Source: Edaphocola aurantiacus
GTDB taxonomy: Bacteria; Bacteroidota; Bacteroidia; Chitinophagales; Chitinophagaceae
Direction: 5' to 3'
Assembly (NCBI RefSeq): GCF_019797745.1
Contig: NZ_VOSI01000003.1
Location: 1-64,000, forward strand
Length of the DNA: 64,000 nucleotides
In this document: piece after piece, positions 27,601 to 35,579 of the stretch
How positions within the stretch are numbered: position 1 is the stretch's first letter
How the letters are laid out: each line of letters starts with the position of its first letter
Translations under genes and position numbers: made by a program
Notes under the pieces: generated by a model
Databases searched by the model: none
What the model saw: only the letters and a program-made list of their open reading frames with translations
Told to the model about the DNA's origin: nothing

Positions 27601-30600
27601 ACCGGTAATGCTTTAGCGGCTTTGCCAGCAACTTCGAATAACGGTATTACAGGTAGCTGGTCTCCTGCCTTGAACAATGCTGCAACGACGACCTACACAT
27701 TCACACCGAATGCAAACCAATGTGCGGTTAGTACTACAATGACAATTCAAGTCAATAGCAATACCACACCAACATTCACGCAAGTGCTTGCAATTTGTGC
27801 TGGCGCTAACTTAGCATCATTACCTACACAATCCACAAATGGTATCACAGGTAGCTGGTCACCTGCTATCAACAATACAGCGACTACTACATATACATTT
27901 ACACCTGATCAGAATCAGTGTGCGGGCAGTACCACAATGACCATTATAGTCAACCCTGTTGTTGATCCAGTATTTACCCAAGTACCTGCAATCTGTTCTG
28001 GCGCTACCTTAGCGGCTTTACCAACGCAATCAACTAACGGGATTAGTGGAAGCTGGTCTCCAGCCTTGAATAATACAGCTACTACGACCTATACGTTTAC
28101 GCCGAGTGCCAATCAGTGTGCCGGTAGTACAACAATGACCATCACCGTCAACCCGGTTATTGATCCTGTATTTACCCAAGTACCTGCAATTTGTGCTGGT
28201 GCTAACTTAGCATCATTACCTACACAATCCACAAATGGTATCACAGGTAGCTGGTCACCTGCTATCAACAATACCGCTACGACAACGTATACCTTTTCGC
28301 CAAGTGCAAACCAATGTGCGGGAACTACCACAATGACCATCACGGTCAACCCTGTTGTTGATCCTGTATTTACACAAGTACCTGCAATTTGTGCCGGAGC
28401 TATTTTAGCGGCTTTACCAACGCAATCAAATAATGGGATCACCGGAACCTGGTCTCCTGCATTAAATAATACCGCTACGACAACGTATACCTTCACGCCA
28501 AGTGCAAACCAATGTGCAGGAACTACCACAATGACCATCACGGTCAATCCTGTTATTGATCCTGTATTTACGCAAGTACCTGCGATTTGCGCTGGTACTG
28601 TATTATCAACTTTACCTACTCAGTCGAATAATGGTATTAATGGAACCTGGTCTCCTGCATTGAACAATACAGCAACTACTACATACACCTTTACGCCAAG
28701 TGTAAATCAATGTGCAGGTAGTACTACAATGACCATCACTGTCAATCCTGTTGTTGATCCAATATTTACACAAGTACCTGCCATCTGTTCTGGCGCTAAC
28801 TTAGCATCATTACCTACACAATCCACTAATGGTATCACTGGGACCTGGTCGCCTGCATTAAATAATACTACAACTACAACGTATACCTTTACACCTAGTC
28901 AGAATCAGTGTGCCGGTAGTACCACAATGACGATTGAAGTCAATAATAATACTACACCCACGTTCACACAAGTACCTGCAATTTGTGCTGGCGCTAACTT
29001 AGCATCATTACCGACACAATCCACAAATGGTATTACCGGGACCTGGTCGCCTGCAATCAACAATACAGCGACTACTACATATACATTTACACCTGATCAG
29101 AATCAGTGTGCTGGTAGTACGACAATGACTATTGGGGTCAATAATAATACCACACCGACGTTCACACAAGTGGCTCCGATCTGTACCGGTAATGCTTTAG
29201 CGGCTTTGCCAGCAACTTCGAATAACGGTATTACAGGTAGCTGGTCTCCTGCCTTGAACAATGCTGCAACGACGACCTACACATTCACACCGAATGCAAA
29301 CCAATGTGCGGTTAGTACTACAATGACAATTCAAGTCAATAGCAATACCACACCAACATTCACGCAAGTGCCTGCAATCTGTGCAGGAGTTGCTTTACCT
29401 ACTTTGCCTACTCAATCAAATAACGGTATCACCGGAACCTGGTCACCTGCTATCAACAATACAGCGACTACTACATATACATTTACACCTGATCAAAATC
29501 AATGTGCCGGTAGTACTACAATGACCATCACCGTCAACCCGGTGGTTGATCCAGTATTTACACAAGTACCTGCCATCTGTGCTGGTGCTGCTTTATCGGC
29601 TTTGCCTACTCAATCTACTAATGGGATTAGCGGAACCTGGTCTCCTGCCTTGAACAATACGGCTACGACTACATATACATTTACGCCAAGTGCAAACCAA
29701 TGTGCCGGCAGTGCTACAATGACCATCACCGTCAATCCGGTTGTTGATCCTGTATTTACACAAGTGCCTGCGATCTGTACTGGCGCTACCTTAGCAGCTT
29801 TACCAACCCAATCTACTAATGGTATTAGTGGAACCTGGTCACCTGCAATCAACAATACTGCAACTACTACATACACCTTTACGCCAAGTGCAAACCAATG
29901 TGCAGGTAGTACTACAATGACTATTGAGGTCAATAATAATACTACACCAACGTTTACCCAAGTCGCTCTGATCTGTGCTGGTGCTAACTTAGCAGCTTTA
30001 CCAACACAATCTACTAATGGTATCACTGGAACCTGGTCTCCAGCCTTGAATAATACGGCTACTACGACCTATACGTTTACGCCGAATGCCAATCAATGTG
30101 CCGGCAGTGCTACAATGACCATCACCGTCAACCCGGTTGTTGATCCTGTATTTACCCAAGTACCTGCAATCTGTGCCGGAGCTACTTTAGCAGCTTTGCC
30201 AACGCAATCAAATAACGGGATTAGTGGAACCTGGTCACCTGCCTTAAACAACACGGCTACGACTACCTATACGTTTACGCCGAATGCCAATCAATGTGCG
30301 GGCAGTACCACAATGACCATCACCGTCAATCCGGTTATTGATCCAATATTTACACAAGTACCTGCAATCTGTGCAGGAACTGCTTTAGCGGCTTTGCCGG
30401 CAACTTCGAATAACGGTATTACAGGTAGCTGGTCTCCTGCATTGAACAACACGGTTACTACTACATATACATTTACACCTGATCAAAATCAGTGTGCTGG
30501 TAGTACGACAATGACTATTGGGGTCAATAATAATACCACACCAACGTTCACCCAAGTCGCCCCGATCTGTGCTGGTGCCACTTTATCAGCTCTGCCAGCA

Positions 30601-33600
30601 ACTTCGACTAACGGTATCATAGGCACCTGGTCACCTGCATTGAACAATACGGCTACGACGACCTATACATTCACTCCAGCAGCAGGACAATGTGCTATTA
30701 CTACTACGATGACGATTCAAGTCAATAATAATACTACACCAACATTCACGCAAGTGCCAGCTATCTGCGCCGGTACCGCTTTATTAGCTTTACCAACGAC
30801 TTCGAATAATGGCATTACAGGGACCTGGTCGCCTGTCTTGAACAATACCGCAACGACAACGTATACCTTTACGCCAAGTGCAAACCAATGTGCAGGACCT
30901 ACCACAATGACGATTGAGGTCAATCCTGTTGTTGATCCAATATTTACACAAGTACCTGCGATTTGCGCTGGGACTGTATTATCAGCTTTACCTACTCAGT
31001 CGAATAATGGTATTAATGGAACCTGGTCTCCTACATTGAACAATGCCGCAACGACGACCTACACATTCTCTCCAGCAGTAGGACAATGTGCAGTTAATAC
31101 TACGATGACGATTCAAGTCAATAATAATACTACACCAACGTTCACGCAAGTCGCTCCGATCTGTACCGGTGCTACACTTTCGGCATTGCCTACCCAATCG
31201 ACTAACGGTATCACTGGCACCTGGTCACCTGCTTTAAATAATACCGCAACGACTACTTATACATTTACTCCAGCAGCAGGACAATGTGCGGTTACTACTA
31301 CGATGACGATTCAAGTCAATAATAATACTACACCAATGTTCACGCAAGTGCCTCCGATCTGTGCTGGTGCTACGTTATCAGCTCTTCCGGCAACTTCTAA
31401 TAATGGTATTACTGGAACCTGGTCTCCTGCTTTGAACAATACGGCTACGACAACATATACTTTTACACCAGGTGCGAATCAATGTGCAGCTACGACTACA
31501 ATGACGATTACGGTTAATCCAGCTGTAACACCAACGTTCACGCAAGTGTCTTCGATCTGTGCTGGTGCTACGTTATCAGCACTGCCAGCAACTTCGAACA
31601 ATAGTATCACTGGAGCTTGGTCACCTGCATTGAACAATACGGCTACGACTACTTATACCTTTACACCGGGTGCGAATCAATGTGCCGTTACGGCTACAAT
31701 GACGATTCAGGTCAATAATAATACCGTACCAACGTTCACACAGGTGGCTCCGATCTGTGCTGGTGCTACGTTATCAGCTCTTCCGGCAACTTCTAATAAT
31801 GGTATTACTGGAATCTGGTCTCCTGCCATGAACAATACGGCAACGACAACGTACACCTTTACACCGGGTGCAAATCAATGTGCAGCTACGACTACAATGA
31901 CGATTACGGTTAATCCAGCTGTAACACCAATGTTCACGCAAGTGCCTACAATCTGTGCGGGTACTACTTTATCAGCTTTGCCAACGACTTCTAATAATGG
32001 TATTACAGGTTCCTGGTCACCTGCATTGAATAATACGGCTACGACTACTTATACCTTTACACCGGGTGCGAATCAATGTGCAGCTACGACTACAATGACG
32101 ATCACCGTTAATCCGGCTGTAACACCAACGTTTACGCAGGTTGCTCCGATCTGTGCCGGTACCGCTTTATCAGCTTTACCAACGACTTCTAATAATGCTA
32201 TCACAGGTAGCTGGTCACCTGCCTTGAACAATGCCGCAACGACGACCTATACATTCACTCCAGCAGCAGGCCAATGTGCGGTTAATACTACGATGACGAT
32301 TCAAGTCAATAATAATAACACACCGACGTTCGTACAAGTCGCTCCTATCTGTACTGGCACTACACTTTCGGCTTTGCCTACCCAATCGACTAACGGTATC
32401 ACTGGTAGCTGGTCACCTGCAATCAACAATACAGCAACTACCACATACACATTCACTCCAGCAGCAGGTCAATGTGCGGTTAGCACTACGATGACAATTC
32501 AAGTCAATAATAATACCACACCAACCTTCACGCAAGTGCCTGCAATCTGTGCGGGTACTACTTTATCAGCTTTACCAACGACTTCGAATAATGGTATCAC
32601 AGGTTCCTGGTCTCCTGCCTTGAACAATGCTGCAACGACAACATATACTTTTACACCGGGTGCGAATCAATGTGCAACTACAACTACAATGACGATCACC
32701 GTTAATCCGGCTGTAACACCAACCTTCACGCAAGTGCCTGCAATCTGTGCGGGTACTACTTTATCAGCTTTACCAACGACTTCGAATAATGCTATCACCG
32801 GTAGCTGGTCTCCTGCTATGAACAATGCTGCAACGACTGCTTATACATTTACCCCGGCAACTGGTCAATGTGCGGCAACTGCAACGATGACCATCACTGT
32901 CAATCAACCGGTCACGCCTGCGTTTACCGCTGTATCACCGGTATGTATCGGATCGGTAATTGCTCCATTGCCTGCTATCTCTAACAATGGTATTAATGGT
33001 AGCTGGAGTCCGGCATTGGATAATACGACCACTACAACCTATACCTTTACGCCTGTAGCAGGGCAATGTGCTGGTACGGCAACAATGACTATTGTGGTGC
33101 AGCCTCACCCCTCAGGTAACCGCCAGGTAACTATATGTGCCGGTAGCAGCTATACATTTAATGGTGTGGTCTATACGGCAAGTAATCATACCGCAAAGGA
33201 TACTATTCCTAATCCGGCCGGATGTGATAGTATTATTACGCTTGATCTTACCGTATTGCCAGTGAATGCGATTGCAACGGTGCAAACCCTGAATGGATGC
33301 GGATCTATTGTGTTTAATGGGGTAACCTATACTCAGAATACGCAATTGAAGGATACTATACCAAACCAGTATGGTTGCGATAGTATCTACAGGATAACGC
33401 ATATTGTGATTTATCCGCAAAACGGAATAGCACGCAGCATAGATACAGTTGGCTGTGACAGGGTAGTATACAACGGAAAAACATACTATGAAAATACCAT
33501 ACTGAAGGATACGCTGTACACCGTTAATGGTTGCGACAGCCTTTACCTTACAGTGAATGTACATGTTGAAAAAATGGGGCTGACCTTGTCCGTTGAGCCG

Positions 33601-34104
33601 GAGCAGCCTTACGAAGGAGAGTATTTTACCTTAAAGACAGACAATACTTCCGGCATTGCATATGAGATCGTATCCTGGAGTCCTGCAAGTTTATTTAACG
33701 ATCAGTACAACAGGACGCAGCAGCTAAAATTAAATCAGGCTACAAACATCAGTGTCGTAGCAATATCTGCTTCGGGTTGTATGGACACAGCAACAATTGA
33801 TATTAACCTGAGACCTTATCGTAAAGATGTAATGATGCCGAATGCCTTTACACCAAATGGAGACGGAAAGAACGATGTTTTTGCACCCGTACTGGCATTG
33901 GATCGTAGCTATAATATGGTTGACTTCAGAATATTTAACCGCTGGGGTCAGGTGCTGCATTCCACATCTAATATCAATAGCGGATGGGATGGCACTTTCA
34001 AAGGGGCACCGCAAGAGCAGGGTGTTTATTATTATACGCTTACGATATACTTTATGGATGGGTCCAAACAGGCCTTTAAAGGAGACCTGATGTTGATCCG
34101 CTAA
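24649..34104 (+). CDS. Giant secreted repeat protein with type B T9SS C-terminal domain
   Basis: 3151 residues. A signal peptide (ends KVQAQ) leads into a lamin-tail-like domain (about 27-210; IYVDACTPSDEGYNELFTF, NAKVVVFTSQNVD) and an Ig-like linker. Then 38 tandem 66-residue units run from residue 315 to 2822, each with VPAIC, NGITG(T/S)WSPAL, TTTYTFTP, NQCAG and TMTI, and two Cys at unit positions 10 and 51. Three related 50-residue modules (KDTIPNxxGCDSI) follow, and the end is a gliding-motility-type domain (PNAFTPNGDGKNDVF, FRIFNRWGQVL, SGWDGTFKG). It is an SprB-like adhesin or filament candidate; function is inferred from architecture only. Confidence 0.88.
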   Translation: MSKKFTLIGALWVLIFASLSAYKVQAQTCPRILSIYVDACTPSDEGYNELFTFQVGTTAISNYNNIDITWATTNNPFNGFIKNTTTASKVTAFNNAIINANGCGRLIEPTGTSLPANAKVVVFTSQNVDPNYISFGALAEDMYVLFHNNPSNTNGYFANNGSSAMRYLTLETASPSCSTTVGYNRANLANTDGASVSFNASGTPTYLNNGCVAPVNTSPGAMADITVASGSVSTATLCRNTAMTAIVFNVTNATGATATNLPPGVSGTYNSTTNQFTLSGTPTTAGLYNYKVKTTGGCGVDSVMATLAVTNPVTPIFTQVPAICSGASLSALPTQSTNGITGTWSPALNNTATTTYTFTPNANQCAGSTTMTITVNPVVDPVFTQVPAICSGAALSALPTQSTNGITGTWSPALSNTATTTYTFTPNANQCAGSTTMTITVNPVVDPVFTQVPAICAGTALSALPTQSINGITGTWSPALNNTATTTYTFTPNANQCAGNTTMTITVNPVVDPVFTQVPAICVGATLAALPTQSNNGITGTWSPSLNNTATTTYTFTPSANQCAGSTTMTITVNPVIDPVFTQIPAICSGANLASLPTQSTNGITGSWSPAINNTATTTYTFTPDQNQCAGSTTTTITVNSVIDPVFTQVPAICSGTTLSALPTQSNNGITGTWSPALNNTTTTTYTFTPSQNQCAGSTTMTITVNPVIDPVFTQVPAICSGANLASLPTQSTNGITGSWSPAINNTATTTYNFTPDQNQCAGSTTMTIEVNNNTTPTFTQVPAICAGTALSVLPTTSNNGITGTWSPALNNMATTTYTFTPGQNQCAGTTTMIITVNPVVNPVFTQVPAICSGATLAALPTQSNNGITGTWSPALNNMATTTYTFTPDQNQCAGSATMTIEVNNNTTPTFTQVPAICAGANLASLPTQSTNGITGTWSPAINNTATTTYTFTPDQNQCAGSTTMTIGVNNNTTPTFTQVAPICTGNALAALPATSNNGITGSWSPALNNAATTTYTFTPNANQCAVSTTMTIQVNSNTTPTFTQVLAICAGANLASLPTQSTNGITGSWSPAINNTATTTYTFTPDQNQCAGSTTMTIIVNPVVDPVFTQVPAICSGATLAALPTQSTNGISGSWSPALNNTATTTYTFTPSANQCAGSTTMTITVNPVIDPVFTQVPAICAGANLASLPTQSTNGITGSWSPAINNTATTTYTFSPSANQCAGTTTMTITVNPVVDPVFTQVPAICAGAILAALPTQSNNGITGTWSPALNNTATTTYTFTPSANQCAGTTTMTITVNPVIDPVFTQVPAICAGTVLSTLPTQSNNGINGTWSPALNNTATTTYTFTPSVNQCAGSTTMTITVNPVVDPIFTQVPAICSGANLASLPTQSTNGITGTWSPALNNTTTTTYTFTPSQNQCAGSTTMTIEVNNNTTPTFTQVPAICAGANLASLPTQSTNGITGTWSPAINNTATTTYTFTPDQNQCAGSTTMTIGVNNNTTPTFTQVAPICTGNALAALPATSNNGITGSWSPALNNAATTTYTFTPNANQCAVSTTMTIQVNSNTTPTFTQVPAICAGVALPTLPTQSNNGITGTWSPAINNTATTTYTFTPDQNQCAGSTTMTITVNPVVDPVFTQVPAICAGAALSALPTQSTNGISGTWSPALNNTATTTYTFTPSANQCAGSATMTITVNPVVDPVFTQVPAICTGATLAALPTQSTNGISGTWSPAINNTATTTYTFTPSANQCAGSTTMTIEVNNNTTPTFTQVALICAGANLAALPTQSTNGITGTWSPALNNTATTTYTFTPNANQCAGSATMTITVNPVVDPVFTQVPAICAGATLAALPTQSNNGISGTWSPALNNTATTTYTFTPNANQCAGSTTMTITVNPVIDPIFTQVPAICAGTALAALPATSNNGITGSWSPALNNTVTTTYTFTPDQNQCAGSTTMTIGVNNNTTPTFTQVAPICAGATLSALPATSTNGIIGTWSPALNNTATTTYTFTPAAGQCAITTTMTIQVNNNTTPTFTQVPAICAGTALLALPTTSNNGITGTWSPVLNNTATTTYTFTPSANQCAGPTTMTIEVNPVVDPIFTQVPAICAGTVLSALPTQSNNGINGTWSPTLNNAATTTYTFSPAVGQCAVNTTMTIQVNNNTTPTFTQVAPICTGATLSALPTQSTNGITGTWSPALNNTATTTYTFTPAAGQCAVTTTMTIQVNNNTTPMFTQVPPICAGATLSALPATSNNGITGTWSPALNNTATTTYTFTPGANQCAATTTMTITVNPAVTPTFTQVSSICAGATLSALPATSNNSITGAWSPALNNTATTTYTFTPGANQCAVTATMTIQVNNNTVPTFTQVAPICAGATLSALPATSNNGITGIWSPAMNNTATTTYTFTPGANQCAATTTMTITVNPAVTPMFTQVPTICAGTTLSALPTTSNNGITGSWSPALNNTATTTYTFTPGANQCAATTTMTITVNPAVTPTFTQVAPICAGTALSALPTTSNNAITGSWSPALNNAATTTYTFTPAAGQCAVNTTMTIQVNNNNTPTFVQVAPICTGTTLSALPTQSTNGITGSWSPAINNTATTTYTFTPAAGQCAVSTTMTIQVNNNTTPTFTQVPAICAGTTLSALPTTSNNGITGSWSPALNNAATTTYTFTPGANQCATTTTMTITVNPAVTPTFTQVPAICAGTTLSALPTTSNNAITGSWSPAMNNAATTAYTFTPATGQCAATATMTITVNQPVTPAFTAVSPVCIGSVIAPLPAISNNGINGSWSPALDNTTTTTYTFTPVAGQCAGTATMTIVVQPHPSGNRQVTICAGSSYTFNGVVYTASNHTAKDTIPNPAGCDSIITLDLTVLPVNAIATVQTLNGCGSIVFNGVTYTQNTQLKDTIPNQYGCDSIYRITHIVIYPQNGIARSIDTVGCDRVVYNGKTYYENTILKDTLYTVNGCDSLYLTVNVHVEKMGLTLSVEPEQPYEGEYFTLKTDNTSGIAYEIVSWSPASLFNDQYNRTQQLKLNQATNISVVAISASGCMDTATIDINLRPYRKDVMMPNAFTPNGDGKNDVFAPVLALDRSYNMVDFRIFNRWGQVLHSTSNINSGWDGTFKGAPQEQGVYYYTLTIYFMDGSKQAFKGDLMLIR
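27338..27787 (+). repeat. 450-bp duplicated block, first copy
   Basis: This block (end of unit 9 to the start of unit 12) recurs at 28922-29371, exactly eight units (1584 bp) downstream, with only two mismatches that I could find by reading both. Neighbouring units differ far more. It indicates a recent multi-unit duplication or gene conversion. Confidence 0.9.
28922..29371 (+). repeat. 450-bp duplicated block, second copy
   Basis: Near-identical to 27338-27787, spanning the end of unit 17 to the start of unit 20; units 18-19 encode the same protein sequence as units 10-11. Confidence 0.9.
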
Positions 34105-34130
34105 GGTGACAGGTAGCCAAATGAATATAG

Positions 34131-34165
34131 TGAGGGGTTATGTATCATGCATAATCCCTCATTAT
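34131..34165 (+). terminator. Terminator behind the giant repeat gene
   Basis: TGAGGGGTTATG pairs with CATAATCCCTCA, one G-T wobble included, and is followed by TTATTTTAATAAT. Confidence 0.75.
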
Positions 34166-34306
34166 TTTAATAATATAGCGAAAAGCAATGCAGAATTAAC
34201 ATTTACTATTGATAATACATTTTTTTGGGAGAACCCGGATTTTTATTTTTGTATTGAAGTAAATGAAATAAACCGTGATCGGCCGGTTAGCCGCTAGTTG
34301 TATTAT

Positions 34307-34462
34307 ATGAATAGTAGCAACACAACGCTTCACCTGATCTGGTGGGCGTCTTTAAAAGTATCAGAAAAACTATTGCTAAGCAAAAAACACAATATCAGTT
34401 TTATTTCAGATAGCGTTATTTGCTCCATGTGGGAAGCAGAAGGGAAACCAGACTTAAGATAG
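34307..34462 (+). CDS. Possible 51-residue ORF in a gene-poor gap
   Basis: ATG at 34307 to a stop at 34460-34462 encodes MNSSNTTLHLIWWASL and an end of MWEAEGKPDLR. I recognise no family and see no promoter. The gap from 34166 to 34477 is otherwise empty apart from the hairpins at its two edges. This may be chance or a degraded gene end. Confidence 0.2.
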   Translation: MNSSNTTLHLIWWASLKVSEKLLLSKKHNISFISDSVICSMWEAEGKPDLR

Positions 34463-34477
34463 TTGATCAAACAAAAT

Positions 34478-34509
34478 ATAAAAGCACTTCTGTTAAGAAG
34501 TGCTTTTAT
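34478..34509 (-). terminator. Terminator of the TerC-family gene
   Basis: A perfect 13-bp stem ATAAAAGCACTTC / GAAGTGCTTTTAT with a TGTTAA loop (plus-strand order) lies 25 nt after the stop of the leftward TerC gene; the U-rich arm provides the tract. Confidence 0.85.
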
Positions 34510-34533
34510 ATTTGATGCTTATGTACGGTATTA

Positions 34534-35550
34534 TTATTGATGCTCTTTTTTCTCTCCCGGGAAAATCAGAGAGAGTATTACAGAAACAATGAGTACACCT
34601 CCTACGATGGTTAATGATATCGGAGAAGAAATATGTACCCATGGTGCGATCAGCATTTTAATACCAATGAAGGTAAGAATGATCGACAACCCGTAAGGTA
34701 ATTTGCTGAACATGTGAATAAAGTTGGACAGCAGGAAGTATAATGATCTCAGACCCAGTATCGCAAAGATATTTGAGGTATACAGGATGAAGGGATCTTT
34801 AGAGATCGCAAAGATCGCAGGGATGGAATCCACCGCAAACAGTACATCCGTAAACTCGATTACCGAAACAACAACCAGTAATGGTGTGGCCATTTTAATA
34901 CCGTTCTGTATGGTGAAAAAACGATCTCCATCGTATTCATCACTTACCTTATACAGGCGCTTTACCAGGTTAGCTCCGGCCGAGCGGCTGAAATCTTTTT
35001 CTTCATCTTTATTGCCACCGCCCCAGGATTTGATACCGGCGTAGATCAGGAACAGCCCGAAAAGTGTAAGCACTACATTGACCTGCACATTCTGTCCAAA
35101 CAGGTTCATTTCCGGCAGGAAAGTAATATTGATGATACCGACACCGGCAAAAATGAAAATCGCACGGAAAATTAATGCCCCGATGATACCCCAGAACAAT
35201 ACTCTGTGGTGGAGTGCACGGGGTACATTGAAATAATTAAATACCAGTATAAATACAAAGAGATTATCTACAGACAGCGCTTTCTCAATCCAGTATGCAG
35301 CCTGGAACTGGGCGAATTTGTCAAGAGCTAAAGTATGACCACCAGCATCTTTATTGAATACCCAGTAAACAACACCGGAAAAGATCATGGCCAGTGAGAT
35401 CCATACAAAGCTCCAGATGGCAGCCTCTTTAGAGGATACCTCGTGGCTTTTCTTATTGAAAATGCCCAGATCTAATAAAAGCATAATAATCACCAGGATG
35501 GCAAATCCCCAGACAAGGCTGGGATGTAATGCGGCAATGTTTGTTTCCAT
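34534..35550 (-). CDS. TerC/Alx-family membrane protein
   Basis: The 338-residue protein has about nine membrane helices and the TerC signatures YWIEKALSVDNLFVF and VVVSVIEFTDVLFAVDSIPAIFAIS, two acidic motifs inside membrane helices that probably contact a metal ion. The family is linked to Mn2+ export and to tellurite or pH stress. It lies 29 nt downstream of the RemB/Wzi-like gene on the same strand, so it is probably translated from that transcript; there is no room for a yybP-ykoY-type riboswitch directly before it. Confidence 0.9.
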   Translation of the reverse strand: METNIAALHPSLVWGFAILVIIMLLLDLGIFNKKSHEVSSKEAAIWSFVWISLAMIFSGVVYWVFNKDAGGHTLALDKFAQFQAAYWIEKALSVDNLFVFILVFNYFNVPRALHHRVLFWGIIGALIFRAIFIFAGVGIINITFLPEMNLFGQNVQVNVVLTLFGLFLIYAGIKSWGGGNKDEEKDFSRSAGANLVKRLYKVSDEYDGDRFFTIQNGIKMATPLLVVVSVIEFTDVLFAVDSIPAIFAISKDPFILYTSNIFAILGLRSLYFLLSNFIHMFSKLPYGLSIILTFIGIKMLIAPWVHISSPISLTIVGGVLIVSVILSLIFPGEKKEHQ

Positions 35551-35579
35551 GATACGTATTTCTGAATAGTTGATGTTAC

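Larger units (their letters stand above)
25591..33114 (+). repeat. Array of 38 tandem 198-bp coding repeats
   Basis: Exactly 38 units of 198 bp (66 codons) with no insertion or deletion anywhere: 38 x 198 = 7524 bp. Each unit starts at the Pro codon of PxFTQ. Linkers fall in three groups: NPVVD/NPVID (17 units, mostly early), NNNTT-like (15 units, scattered) and NPAVT (4, near the end), with the last two units divergent. The pattern fits expansion by unequal crossing-over plus gene conversion. DNA identity is high enough that short-read assembly could miscount units. Confidence 0.95.

Noticed and set aside
25591-33114. Regularly spaced repeats that could suggest a CRISPR-like array
   Set aside because: The 198-bp period is fully coding in one frame with conserved protein motifs and no unique spacers or cas genes.
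34106-34297. 63-codon frame behind the giant gene
   Set aside because: It starts 2 nt after the giant gene stop and runs through that gene's terminator hairpin; no family similarity.
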